From: Diadophis punctatus similis
Taxonomy: Eukaryota > Chordata > Lepidosauria > Squamata > Dipsadidae
Length of the DNA: 64,000 nucleotides
Direction of reading: 5' to 3'
Assembly (NCBI GenBank): GCA_023053685.1
Contig: JALIGW010000010.1
Span: 10,573,919-10,637,918, forward strand
The translations under genes were made by a program, and so were the position numbers. This document shows positions 18,650 through 30,795 of the stretch, in pieces (position 1 is the stretch's first letter; each line of letters begins with the position of its first letter). The notes beneath the pieces were generated by a model, which was not told where the DNA came from, did not search any database, and was given only the letters and a program-made list of their open reading frames with translations.

Positions 18650-20442
18650 TTTTATTCAAAAAGTTTTATTAGTACAGACTTACATAAGTAGTAGCAAAAT
18701 ATTAAATATAAAGTACAAACATTTTTGTTTTTTTCTCCCCCCCCCCCGAACCCACCCCCTTACCTCCCCACCTCCCCCCCGGACTTCCCAGAGATAATAC
18801 AGGGCATAATAATAAATTTAAATTGTTAATAAAAAGAGAAAAAAAAGAGGAAAAAAAAGAACACTGTTTTTTAAAAAAACTTCAACTCCAGATTATACAC
18901 TACTAATATATCGCATTTATATACAATAGTAAAGATACAAAAAAGAAAAAAAAAGAAAGAAAGAAAGAGAAAACTCTTTAACAATACAAACAAACAAACC
19001 TCCTACCTCCTCCCTTCAGTCCTCTATCTTATACAAGGTAAATGTTACAAAAGTAATAACTAAATATAAAATACACAAATCTTAAACTAATATTATTGAC
19101 ATTAAAAATAACCTCTAAGATAAAACTTAACTAAATGTTACATAAGTGATCATCAAATATTAAATTTCGTCATGATATTAATAAGATAATATTATTCTAA
19201 ATTAACTTACTAACTTCAATAAACAAAAAAAGAAAATAAAAGAAGAATAAACAAATCTTCAACAAACTATATATATCTAATATTATTAACATTCAAAATA
19301 ACCTCAAAATTATATAAAACTTAACTAAATATTGCATAAGTAATCATTAGATAGGGAAAAGATAAAATACAATCATATTAGTCTCTATCCGTCCAATATA
19401 TTTCAACATCACATCGTTTTGTATCTTGATAGTTCATCTTTTAATAGTTCACTAAATTCGAATTTGTCGAGTCGTCTCCCGTCTGATCCCAAACCTCCAT
19501 CTCCTTTTCCCCAGCTATCTGGTTCAGGCACTCCTTTTGGATTTTTGAATCTATTTCCTTTTGATCCATCAAAGGTGGCTTCCCCTCCTCCTCCTCTTTT
19601 ATTTTCATACATCCTTCCTCTGGAATCTTGGATATATCAGCCTTTAGAACATTGACATAAAATTCAGTAGCTTTTTTTATCGTGTTGAGCCGGTATCTTT
19701 TTCCAGAAAATTTCACTGCTACTCCAACTGGCGCTTCCCATTTATATTGTAAATTTAATTTCTTAAATTCATCAATCAAAAAAGTATAGCTTTTTCTGGC
19801 TTTAAGCATTTTAGAGGGGATTTCTTTCCAAATCTTTAGTTCCTGACCATTCACCATAAGATTATTGTTAAACGTTGCTTGTATAATTCTGTTCCGTAGA
19901 GCTCTTGTGGTAAAATATATGATAATGTCCCTTGGTAAATGCTTTTGTTTAGCATACCACGAATTGATTCTGTAAATTTTGTCGATTTGTGTAGCCAATT
20001 CCACTTTAGAAATTCCAGACACCTGATCCAATATGTCAACCATCCTGCCTTTTAGATTTTCATATAATCCTTCTTTCAAACCTCTAATCCTTGTTTAGCA
20101 TACCACGAATTGATTCTGTAAATTTTGTCGATTTGTGTAGCCAATTCCACTTTAGAAATTCCAGACACCTGATCCAATATGTCAACCATCCTGCCTTTTA
20201 GATTTTCATATAATCCTTCTTTCAAACCTCTAATCCTTATAGCAACTTCCATGGATCTGAACTGAGTCATTAAGACCTCTTTTTCAAAATTTGCAATATC
20301 ATTTTGGATTTTATCTATGTAATTCACCGAAGTTGCCAAAGCTTGTTTATTTGTTTCAATACGTTCTGCCAAAACTTCAATATTTGTTGCTAAGCCTTTG
20401 CAAACCTCTAACACATCAAATCTGAGTTGTTGATTCATATTT
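18650..20442 (-). mobile_element. HAL1-like L1: ORF1 and 3' end, no ORF2
   Basis: Antisense L1-type insertion with an A-rich tail at 18650 and TSD GGCAGAGGCCATTTTT (18634-18649 and 20443-20458). The host region has similar repeats, so the TSD is likely rather than certain. ORF1 (19441 to about 20440) shows a coiled-coil-like N-terminal part, then a PRDIIIYFTTRALRNRII block as in L1 ORF1 proteins. Directly downstream is an AT-rich 3' region with an imperfect duplication of about 180 bp; no endonuclease or RT coding is present. ORF1 is frameshifted by the 146-bp tandem duplication. Confidence 0.72.
19945..20236. repeat. Perfect 146-bp tandem duplication in L1 ORF1
   Basis: Units 19945-20090 and 20091-20236 appear identical by eye. 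As 146 is not a multiple of three, it shifts the ORF1 frame. Confidence 0.9.
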
Positions 20443-22162
20443 GGCAGAGGCCATTTTTGAAGCCACATCAAGGGCAGAGGCCATTTTGGATGCCCTTTCT
20501 TGCCGGCGGCCATTTTTGTAGCCTAATGAGGGCAACGGCCATTTTTGAAAGACCAACTAAGGGCAACTGCCATCTTTTTGGCCTCATTTAAAGGCGGCGA
20601 CCATTTTAAGTAACTGTTTGCACCTACTAATTTACCCGGGCCTTTCTGAGGCCTACCTTGTTGGCAGAGGCCTTAAATAAACATGGCTACTGTTATTTAA
20701 ATAGAGCTAAACATATCAACTTAGAATGAAGATTCTATCTAATATTATAAAAATGGCTTGAACAAGCACTTTCAGCAGAATTTAGAAGTAGTAAGTTACA
20801 TAAAACAACAACAACAAATGACGCTAGTGAACACTCACTCCAGTAACGATTTAAAACCAAGCCTTTTTCTGGAGTCTGTAAGCCCAGCATAACTGGAACT
20901 CTATACAAACTTTCAGTATTGAAAATATCAGCTTTTCATGAACTGAACTTTAAGACAAAGGAAACATGATTTGTAAATTGGGGTTAATTCTTAGGACGGT
21001 GCCTTTTACAAAAGAAATTACTCAATCCAGAGCAGTCTGCTCATTCCTCCCTAGCGTCCCCCAAGGAGGGGGATCAAAGGGACGGGAGTTCCCTGGATGT
21101 CAGGGAATTCCCATTAGCTGACTTTGGCATTTGGAACCAGACAGCCCCATCCACAAGCCAAAATCAATCTGCTGCTCAATCATTAGCAGCTCAAGTGGCT
21201 GTCCTTGCCCACCAAGCCACAAGCATTAAGCCCTCCACAGCTGCATGCCTTCAGGTCCCCAATGTCCAGGCAGCTATTTCTGATCGTTTCCATCAGCTCA
21301 GGCACCATAATCAAACTGTCCAGGAATAGTATACAGGCAATATTTTGGAGGCTGGCTTGGACTTCCAGAGTCAGCACCATGGCCATGATTGGGATTATTC
21401 CCGGGGCAAGCAACAGACAATCGATCTCTTTTGTCTGGTGAGGGGGGCGGCCTTCACTTACAAGGGCATTATTACTAGCACAGTGGCAGCAACCCTGTGT
21501 TTCTAACATGCTAAGCATCTGCCACAATGACACAAAAATGGTTTCAAGTGCATGGCAGCAACACTGCCTCCTATTGGTGTGGTATTTGTCATTTTAAAAA
21601 AAGGTTGTCTGAGGATGAGGATATATCTCCACATCTCCCTCCTTCCTCAGGGCTCTTTCATCCCAGTCTATTTAAACCGCTCTGATATAAAGCACGATAT
21701 ATGGCTACTTGGGGTCCTTTGGGGCCGGAGCCTTCTGAACCATCTCAGACTCCCATTGTCCCATTATTTCTGAGCATACTCCAGAGGCTCAAGTCATTCG
21801 ATGTCCAACCTTATTTGTGGACGCTGTTCGTCATCGACAGAACACCCCTGCCATGGGGCCGGGTCCTTCCACAAATGACAGATGATACTCTACCAGTGGA
21901 GACAATACTTCTCCACTCTTCTCTTCTGCCTCCTTCTGTAGATCCACCTGTGCAGGTTCTCCTTTCCTCAACCAACTTACTGGGTGGTTCCTCGGAACTC
22001 TTATGCCCAGAGGATAGACGACTGGAACAGTCACTGTAGAAACTCACCTGGCTGCGGCTTGGACTGTGAGGGTCTCCACATCAGCATTGTTCCTTTCCCA
22101 TACCTCCCTTGTCTGGTTGCGGGCTCTCCAAGACCTCCCCTCCTTGATTCCCTCCCCTACCA

Positions 22163-23340
22163 TTGATCTCCAGGGTAATCAGGAGGCTTCTGGAGGAGAG
22201 GGCTGAGGTGCTTCTTCTGGCCCCCCATTGGCCCAGGAGAGCCTGGTATGCAGACCTGGTCTCTCTTTTCTGTGTCACCTCCTTGGAGAATCCCTCCGAC
22301 AGAGTGGTCACTTGCCCAGCATCCAGAGCCACACTGGTTGCAACTGACTGCCTGGCACTTGAGCAGCTCAATCTGAGGTGTCGACAGGTTCCAGAGGACA
22401 TTAGGGAGATTATGCTAGCCTCTAGGAGGCCATCCACGGAATGTATATATTCAGCCGCCTGGCGGGCCTTCTGTATCTGGTGTGCTCAGGAGGGGTTTTC
22501 CCCTGTGGATTTGTCCATCATTAATGTTCTCCAGTTCCTGCATCAGGGTTTAGCCAAAGGACTTTCCCCCAATACGCTCCATAGGCAGGTGGCAGCCTTG
22601 TCCACTGTATTAACCTGTGAGTCTCTGGAATCCTTGTCAGCTCATCCTCTGATTTGCAGGTTCCTCAAGGGTACGGTCAATTGGTATCCGCCAGTGATAC
22701 ATCTGGGACTTGTCCAAGGTACTCCTTGCACTCACGGAGGGTCCCTTTGAGCCTTTACAGTCTGCTTCTCTTGCTCGCCTTACTTAAAAAGTGGTGTTCT
22801 TGGTGGCTGTTACATCTGCCCGCCGCATCTCTGAGTTGGCAGCCCTATTGGTGAAGAGTGACCTGTGTGTCTTGCACCAGGCTAGGGTGGTATTGATGTT
22901 GGACCCTACCTTCGTGCCAAAGGTAAACTCATATTTCCATAGGGCTCAGGAGATTGTATTGCCTTGTTTCTATCGTTCTCCCTCCTCTGACATTGAAAGA
23001 CAGTGGCACCTCCTGGATGTGAGGCGCACCCTAGACATTTACCTACAGTGCATGTCAGCTTTCCGTAGGACTGAGGCATTGTTTGTCTCCTTCCAGGCTG
23101 CTTCCATGGGCCAGAAAGCATCCTCCTCCACTGTGGGTCATTGGATACGTACTGTTATTGCAATGTCTTATGAACCGTTGTCTTTGCCATGACCTTGCAG
23201 ACTAACTGCCCATTTGACGCACAGCGCAGCTACTACTGCGCCGTGGAATACCCGGGCGTCCATTGAAGAGGTTTGCTGCATGGCCATATGGTCATCACCA
23301 ACGCCGTCACTATAGACTGGATGCTTTTGCCTCCCGGGAG
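22163..23340 (+). pseudogene. DIRS-A tyrosine recombinase
   Basis: Would integrate circular DIRS DNA. The N-terminal part has LLLAPHWPRRAWYADLV; the catalytic part has VFLVAVTSARRISELAAL (first catalytic Arg, about 22793-22846) and the terminal block with WSSPTP and a HYRLD tyrosine region (about 23290-23330). It is frameshifted near 22700 and again near the C-terminus. The HxxR region reads HLTHSA, so the second catalytic Arg appears lost compared with HSARST in DIRS-C. Not functional. Confidence 0.85.
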
Positions 23341-23441
23341 GCTGACTTTGGGTGCAGGGTGTTACAACAGGTGACACAGGACAGTAGGGATCCCAGCCAG
23401 GGTCAAGAGGCCCACCCTAGGGACTGATTACTTTGGTATGT

Positions 23442-23536
23442 CCCATCCTTGGAGGCTAGCTCCACCCATTATGGAGAATGAGACGTTGTACTTACCTGAG
23501 ACGTCCATTCTCATAAGGTGGAGCTAGCCTCCAAGT
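23442..23536 (+). repeat. DIRS-A internal complementary region
   Basis: The first half complements the left terminus (CCCATCCTTGGAGGCTAGCT...) and the second half complements the right terminus (GAGACGTTGTACTTACCTGA...), joined at a GAATGAG junction. In DIRS elements this templates completion and circularisation of the ends. Confidence 0.9.
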
Positions 23537-23746
23537 CCCACCCTTCTGTACAGTTGGCCTGGCTGGGTTGTGAATATTTGTCCATAAAGATAGGTATTTA
23601 GGATTTAGCTTCTTAGGGTTGTCTATGTATATAGGTGTTTAGTTTTCTAGGTGTTTAGGCTGGTTCTACTGTTGTGTTTTTTCTTGCTGTCTGTATTAAT
23701 AAAGATTTTTTTGGTTCGTGAATGGCACTCAGAGTCTAGCTTTCGT

Positions 23747-23899
23747 CCCTCATCAAAAGAGGGGGAACTGAGGCACAGAGGTGCTATTTATACTTTTCCA
23801 GACTCAGTCCTGATTGGCTAGAGGGCAGTGTCAACCCATCCTTGGATGCTAGCTCCACCTTACGAGAATGGACGTCTCAGGTAAGTACAACGTCTCATT
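23747..23899 (+). repeat. DIRS-A right inverted terminal repeat
   Basis: Contains the inverted copy of the left repeat (GGTGCTATTTATACTTTTCC) plus a right-specific tip ending GTACAACGTCTC. The ATT at 23897-23899 matches the first bases of the left end, as expected of a circle junction. Confidence 0.88.
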
Positions 23900-24668
23900 T
23901 TCAGGTTCTGGTCGCACATAAGGTAAGTTGTTTTGATATGGGGATCCCAATGAGTCATTCATTTGGTATATAGACCAAGGTACCTGTCTTTCATCCCCTT
24001 ATACAAGCAACAATTAAATAGGATGTGAGCCAGGTCTTCTACCTCTGCCACTCTGCAAATGCAGAGACGCTCATTGTAGGGTATAGAATGGAATCTCCCA
24101 TATCTGACCATTGTGGCAAGCTGTTTGAATCTTGCTCGCGTAAATATCTCCCTAAGATGTTTTGGCAGTTGTAACTTCAAATAGCTGTCTATTTGAAAAG
24201 TATGTTTGTATTTACTCAGTCATTTCAAGTTATCCACCTTACTAAGGATAGCTATATCATTTTGTGCTTCTATATCCTTAATTTTTTGGGCAGCTCTTTT
24301 TTTGAGTTGTTCTCCTGTTACAGGAAGGCCACAGCTTCTTACAAAATGTGTTAGTTTGGTGATCCAGGAGATTTGTGATTGTAATTTTATTTGCTCTAGT
24401 AGACATAACTTGGGGAGTCTATCAGTCTCCATTTCATTGACTTTGCACCAGCAGTTATATGCTCTAATTTTGGATAGTGCATGAATTGTATAAATTCCCA
24501 ATTCAGCTCTAACTGCTGCAGCAGATGTTCTTGTATCTACACCCAAAATACATCTCAAATGCTGGGACTGTGGTTGAGTATAGACCCCAAACTTCTGCTC
24601 CATACAAGAGCATAAGGATAACTTTAGCTTTATAAACTTTAATTAATGGGGCTAGGGACCCTAGGCAG
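23900..24668 (-). pseudogene. R4-like LINE, C-terminal ORF fragment (antisense)
   Basis: Minus-strand frames 24220-24603 and 23959-24180 encode the end of a non-LTR retrotransposon protein: an LGVDTRTSAAAVRAELG block, then a C-terminal cysteine/histidine knuckle (CRVAEVEDLAHILFNC, about 24004-24051). I assign it to the R4/Dong-like group by general resemblance only; the clade is unproven. It is 5'-truncated at 24668 next to the TSD TGAATCATTT. Confidence 0.6.
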
Positions 24669-25285
24669 TGAATCATTTAAATATGAGCCAGCAGTGTTCT
24701 GCAACTGCCAAAAAAGCCAGCACAGTTTTAGACTGCATTAAGAGAGGGATAGAATCAAGATAATATGAAGTGTTAATACTACTTTATAATGCCTTGGTAA
24801 GACCACACTTGGAATACTGCATTCAGTTTTGGTCGCCATGATTTAAAAAAAATGTTGAGACTCTAGAAAGAGTGTAGAGAAGAGCAACAAAGATGATTAG
24901 GGAACTGGAGGCTAAAATATATAAAGAATGTCTGCTGGAATCAGATATGTCTACTTTAATGAAAAGAAGGACTAATGGTGACATGATAGCAGTGTTCCAA
25001 TATCAGGGGTTGCCACAAAGAAGAAGGAGTCAAACTATTCTCCAAAGCACCTGAGGGAAAAAGCTGGACAAGAAGCAATGGATGGAAACTAATCATGGAG
25101 AGAAGCAACCTATAACTAAGAAGAAATTTCCTGACAGAAAAATCAATGCAACAGAAGTTGTGAATGCTCCACTGGAAGTTTTTAAGAAGATATTGGACAA
25201 CCATTTGTCTGAAATGGTATAATATTTCCTGCCTGAGCAGGAGCCTCCAAAGTCCCTTCCAACTCTATTATTCTATTCTATTTCT
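24669..25285 (+). mobile_element. CR1-type LINE, RT end and 3' tail (segment 4)
   Basis: Continues segment 3: SATAKKASTVLDCIKRGIES, then RPHLEYCIQFWSP and later decayed coding. The 3' end reads CCTTCCAACTCTATTATTCT and finishes in ATTCTATTCTATT, the characteristic CR1 3' repeat. Two frame interruptions are visible. Confidence 0.88.
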
Positions 25286-25289
25286 TCAA

Positions 25290-25365
25290 GCCGTCATGGA
25301 CCCCCTGTGATGACGGCAACCCCCCCTGGGGGGTCCATGGGCCACAGATTGAGAATCAAGGATTG
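25290..25365. mobile_element. hAT-like terminal fragment
   Basis: GGGGGGTCCATGGGCCACAG followed by ATTGAGAATCAAGG resembles the terminus of a Charlie-like hAT. It is truncated, with no partner end or TSD. The following 25366-25634 is AT-rich and unassigned. Confidence 0.4.
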
Positions 25366-25642
25366 AGGTCAATAAGTACTTTATTAATTATTTAACATGC
25401 TGTGGAAAATCACTACTCTCGCCTCCAATAGTTTTTGCTTCACAATGTTAATAATAGGGCCAGTTTTTTAACTTGACTCCATATTTCATGAGTTGACAAG
25501 AAAGGAAAATGAATTTTAAAAATGAATGAATATTTAAAATACTATTGTTTCTCATAGTAAATTAATATTAAATATATGCTTAATACAATTAGGTATCTAA
25601 ACATTTCTGTAAAACATAAATGGAAGTAATCATAGGCTAAAT

Positions 25643-28270
25643 CAGTGGTTCTTAACCTTTTTGAATAAATTGCCCCCTTGAGCCAATGAGGAAGTTGTCA
25701 TCGTCCCCCTCCCCCAATATAACCTCTTAATCACAACATAGGAAATAATTCTTCAATTTATACAAACATTTTTTTTTTGTTTTCTTTAAAATTGTCATCA
25801 AGGCATATCAATTCAAATAATTTATTTCCAGTCTTTTCCCCATATCTCAACTGTGTGAAATATTTTGGTGCCACCCGTCACTTTATTACCAAACTTCGTG
25901 ATACATGTATTTCATTATTATCTTATTTATTCGAGACACTTAAATGTAATGACCACTGAAAACAAAATTCAATTGCAAGAAAGTGAAATGCCCAAAAAGA
26001 AAAACAGTAATATTTAATGATTGAATTACAAGTGAAATTTAAGATGCAAAAAGAAATATAAAGGGCATAAGAACAAACCACAATGCAGGAACTAAGAATT
26101 TCAAGACAAAAACTCTGAAACTAAATTAAGACTTGAGGAAAGTATGTATTCACGCACACTGTAAAAATGATTAAAAAGACACAAAGAAAAATTTTACAGA
26201 ATGAAAGCAACAAAAATCAGAGTGACAAATTTAATGCCTAAAACTGAAGAAAAATATATATCTACACAAAAAGTTTACACGAAGAGCACAACAAAAAAAT
26301 TGAAAACATAAAACTGAGAAACCAAAATATAATATCGAACCGGAGTGCACACTAAAAATGTACAATACAAAGAGACACACAAAATGTTTTACAGAGCACA
26401 ACAAAAATTCGAAAACAAAGCCGAAAACTCAAACTGGAATGTGAAATCCAATGCAAACAAATACAACAATAAAAGCTCAGACAATTATTAACGAAAAAAA
26501 TGTATGTACACAAAAAGCAAAAAAAAAAAAAGAACTTCAATGGCTGCCTTGTGCTTGGTGAGCTGATGCCAATTTCTTGATGTCTGGGACCATTTTTGTT
26601 AATTGCATTCTTAAATCACCGCGCTCAGAGATAGATCTTCAACATGTTTCTTGACTTAGAAAGGATCTGTTGGACCACACTGAAGCCCCTCTACATTAAG
26701 TAAGTGGAAGGAAAGGCTAAAAGAAGCAACTTAACTTCCTCCCAAAATATTGGGTAAGTGTTCCTCATTTTCAACCAAAAAGCTTCGTAGCCATAACTCT
26801 GAAAATGTGATTGGGCTTCACAGTTGTATTTCAGATCTGTCAGTGGCTCTTGCATTAAGAGCATTAATGACGTAATGTAAAGACTCGTGCAAACGACCAC
26901 TCAAATTTTTTGAGACAAGGCGCTGTCTATGAACGATGCAATGGACAGTCATAACTCCAGGTACAACCAATTTTAGATGAGCTTGAAATCCGCGATATTG
27001 TCCAACCATGGATGCAGCTCCGTCGGTTGCACATGCCATGACGTTTGTTAAAGAGATGTTTTTCTAATTAAAAAACTCTTCAGCCTTTTTAAATATCGAA
27101 GAACCTTTTGTGTCGGTGGCTAAATTTCGAACAAATAACAGTTCTTCACCGATCTCTTCATTTCCGTTGAAGAAACGGACATAAGCCAATAACAAGGCTT
27201 CATTTTCACGAATTGTTGACTCATCAATGTGCATCACCAATTCTGTATTTTTCAAGGTGTCAATAAGCCTTTCTTCCACATCAGCAGCCATTTCATCAAT
27301 TCTTTTTGATACGGTGTCATTGCTCAAAGGAATCAATTGCGTGATAGTGCTTGCGCTGGGCCCCAACAATCTGTTTCACTCCTGGTAAAATCAGTGTTTC
27401 TCCGATAGTCTGAGCTTTCCCACATTTTGCTATCAACAAAGATACTTCATAGGAACAAATGAGCCACTTGTCAGCGTTAAGTGACGATTTTCCAAATAAC
27501 TTCCCAACAGTGCTGCGACCCTCAAACTTGGCCTTTAAGGATTGGAAAAACGATGCCGGTTTGTTGGCTTTATCTCAATGAATTCTTACCAAATGGTCTT
27601 TCAGTCAGGAAGGCTTCATCGCTTCATTTGAAAATGTTTTCTCACAAAGAAGACAAAACGGAAGCTGTACGTTGGAAGGAGATAGAATGAATCCCAATTT
27701 TAGGTATTCTGTCGAATATTGGTGACACTTCCTCTTCTCGGCCATGTTGAGAGGCCTTCGAAATGAAAGGCACTACCTGCAAATTAAATTTTCGATTGCA
27801 CTGGAACACTAGAAAAATACACATGGACATTGATAAACCTAGTTTCAACAGTTACGTTGACATTACAGCTGACGTCACAGGGGACAACCACTCCACATGT
27901 GATGTTTTGAAAGAAGTACTCCCCCCTCCATCACTGCCCATTCTGGCCAATGGCGTGCCACTGCGCATGAAGATAAGCAATGTATATTCACATGTGTACA
28001 GCTTTCTGTACTGAAAGCTAGCTGGAGGAACATTTGAAAAGACAAATCAATCCACTAATAGCGAGCGATCTGATGTTTTTGTACGACAAATATACAGCGA
28101 TTCACTGTACGAAAAAGTCTAAAAGTGTCCCCAAAACTTCTCGCTCCATCGCCCCCATATCGCCCCCTTTTCGTTCCTTCACTCCGATGTTGCCCCTTTT
28201 CGTTCCATCAACCCCCTGGAAAATGAAATCGCCCCCTGGGGGGCGATGTCACCCAGGTTAAGAACCACTG
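25643..28270 (-). mobile_element. Full-length Buster/ZBED-type hAT, TSD GGCTAAAT
   Basis: Termini CAGTGGTTCTTAACC and GGTTAAGAACCACTG are inverted. Perfect 8-bp TSD GGCTAAAT (25635-25642 and 28271-28278) with central TA. At 2,628 bp it is long enough for an autonomous hAT, and it holds a decayed transposase on the minus strand. Confidence 0.92.
26690..27850 (-). pseudogene. hAT (Buster/ZBED-like) transposase pseudogene
   Basis: Read 5' to 3' on the minus strand: a BED zinc finger (CLLCEKTFSNEAMKPSRL... with a later HLVRIHPDK, about 27570-27660); a linker; an IPLSNDTVSKRIDEM block and an MHIDESTIRE catalytic-Asp region (about 27210-27340); then ATDGAASMVGQYRGF and VMTVHCIVHRQRLVSKNLS (about 26905-27035). 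The order matches BED-finger hAT transposases. It is broken by several frameshifts and stops, and the C-terminal dimerisation region is not clear. Confidence 0.8.
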
Positions 28271-28515
28271 GGCTAAATGATAGTAAACTAAATCAGTTAA
28301 AATTAAACTATTACACAAACCAGATTTCTATTTTTCAATCAAGGCATGTGTCTCAGCTTTATCCTGTACAAAATTTATAGATTTCACTTTTTAGTGAACC
28401 CCTCCCCCCTCCTGGTGATTTAACTTGCCTGAGAGGCTGCGTGGCAGCTACACAGCTTGTAAACGATTCCAGTGAGTAGGGCTTCAGCCCCATTCCGCCG
28501 AGGGCCACACTCGGG

Positions 28516-28683
<168 letters not shown>

Positions 28684-28942
28684 CCGGCGAGGGACATTGC
28701 TTCCAGCCAGCGAGCAGGGCTGGCACCCGATCTCGCTGGGGGCCACATGGGGGCATTCTGGCAGCATTCCGCCGAGCTGGGCAGCACCCTGGGCTCAGGT
28801 GCCTGGCCCCTGCTTTACAAGACGCTTGCCTCCTGGGACCAGGGGGGCGGCAGGACCACTTAGGCGCACGTGTGTGTGGCACCGTGGTGCTGGATTCGCT
28901 GGCAGTGATTCTATGCCTCTGAGGAGGCCATTGGAGGGGTGA

Positions 28943-30519
28943 GTGAGCTTTTTCAGAGCCCCCACCAAACTTGTAACTCCATTCTCTCCCTCCTGCCTTA
29001 TTTCAGGGCTCTTACTGACTGGGAGTGCCCCTTTAAGAATTCAAAATGGCGGACGCCATGAGGAGATCACCTCCTCACAGATCGGGCAGGTCAAGGCCTC
29101 CCTCCCAGCCATCAGTGACTTAGCAGGTTCCTCGGGCTCGAGGCCTGCAAGAAAGAGGCATTCTGCTGAGCCTCGTGACTGTGGGAGTTCAAAGAAGGCC
29201 TCCAAGAAGGATAAAGAGAGGAAACAAAGAGCCCTGGACAGGGCCATAGCAAAGGTTCAGAAGGAGGCAGAGAGAAGGGGAAAATATCAATCTCTCATGC
29301 CCCAGTTGGCAATTCAGGAGGGCCCCTCAGCCCTTAAAGCTCCTTTGGCCTCCAATACTGAGGCATGGTCACCAGATGAAGATGAAGCTTTGCCTTCTGG
29401 CTCTGCTCCCTTCATGGTCAATGTGGCTGAATTTTTTCAGAGCCTTCCTGGATATGGAGATCCTCATATTGTATCTGTGCAGACGTCTAGGCAAATGGCT
29501 TCTGCTATCTTCACTCCCACTGCTGCTGGATTGTGCACCTGAAACCCCCATTCCAGCTGGGTTGGAGGCATATATTTCTCAGGCCATTAGACAGGAATTT
29601 GAGGCCTGCTTTTGCCACATGGCCCCTTCCATGATGCAGGAAGCTTCTGGGGTCCGTTCTTACCAGTAGACACCCCAGCAAGCAGGCCTGATATGTCCTC
29701 ACTGGGGCATCTATCCCACAGACCACTCCAGCCATTCCTCCTCTGCAGATGAGGAGCTGTACAGAGAGCAGCAGGATTCTGCAGCTGAGGTTTTCAAAGA
29801 TCAGGAATTCTCAGAAGATGAGGATTTAATTCCGGATCAGCCTGCCTTTATAGGCCTGTTCCGTCCCTCAGTATTCCGGCCTCTGCTATATAAGGGCAGG
29901 AAGGTGGCCAATATGGATCCCAGTCAGCCACAAGAGGCGTTGGAACCCCAGAATCCTTCTGAGCTGTTATTTTCTGAGCCCACTATCGAAAAGGAGGTTA
30001 TTCCATCCCCCAAACTTTTCCACGATGTCGTTAGATGACAATGGACTGCTCCAGGCATGGGCCCCAGTCCTAACTCTCTGTATAGGTGCTTTTACCATAT
30101 GCACTCTGATTTTTCACAAAGTCTAGAGGTCCCCTCTATTGACGCTCCTGTGGCAGTCCTCTCATCACCTTCGGTGTTGGCAGATTCCCCTATGGATGCT
30201 CTCTGGCCGGAGGACAAGAGGTTGGAGCAGACTTTGCTAAAGTCTCACCAAGCTTCGGCCTGGGCTGTAAAGGCTTCTCCTGCGGCCTCCTTTTTTAATC
30301 GGACCTCTCTTATTTGGCTTAGACAATTACAGGGCAGACTTCCTCCTGAGGATTCTAGGTCACAGCAGGATGTCAACAAAATCATAGTGGCCTTAGAATT
30401 TTCGGTGGATGCCACACTAAATGCGGCTCGCTTCACCTCAAAGTCCATTTCTTCTTCAGTGGCTTCAAGACGGCTCCTGTGGCTCTGCCAATGGCAGGCG
30501 GATGCCAAACACAAGTGAA
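28943..30519 (+). pseudogene. DIRS-B gag-like region
   Basis: The first part encodes a basic, Lys/Arg-rich stretch (SSKKASKKDKERKQRALDRA, about 29183-29242) then an acidic part. The second part (30057-30519) has WPEDKRLEQTL and SASSVASRRLLWL-like blocks that precede the RT in this element. Frames are broken between 29540 and 30057. No function can be given beyond the presumed nucleocapsid role of DIRS first ORFs. Confidence 0.6.
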
Positions 30520-30795
30520 AGTTGCCGTCAGCCCCTTATTCAGGGGGCAAACAGTTTGGGGAGTCCCTTGATCACATTTTAATTGAAACAAGGGATAAAA
30601 GAAAGATTTTGCCATCCCTTTCCAGAAGGACAGAGGTCTGATCCCCTTCATACTTTTGACACCAGTCCTTTTGGGGTCAGGATGGAGGCCCAGCTTTCTC
30701 CAGGCAGTCGAGGCCATTTCTCCTCAGACAGGGAGCCCAGCAGGACAGGCCGGGAAAGGGGGGTCAGTGTTTTCCCCTGAAGAAATCCTTTCGGG

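Larger units (their letters stand above)
18148..22040 (+). pseudogene. DIRS-A gag-like region, decayed
   Basis: Opens with ATG at 18148 (MADKSQQSGKAKSK...), a basic then acidic N-terminus. It is broken by stops, by GGCCATTTTG-type minisatellite repeats (about 18520-18650 and 20445-20610) and by the L1 insertion. The last part (about 21900-22040) has LCPEDRRLEQSL, matching the WPEDKRLEQTL block in the DIRS-B gag region (about 30205-30238). Between about 20610 and 21150 I see no recognisable coding. Confidence 0.55.
17176..23899 (+). mobile_element. DIRS-A, tyrosine-recombinase retrotransposon, internally deleted
   Basis: Bounded by inverted terminal repeats (17176 to about 17302 and about 23747-23899), with an internal complementary region at 23442-23536 whose two halves complement the left and right termini. 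That is the DIRS replication architecture, which needs no TSD. It contains a gag-like region (from 18148) and a tyrosine recombinase, but passes from the gag end to the recombinase start near 22040-22170 without reverse transcriptase or RNase H, both of which DIRS-B retains. It hosts the HAL1-like L1. Confidence 0.88.
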
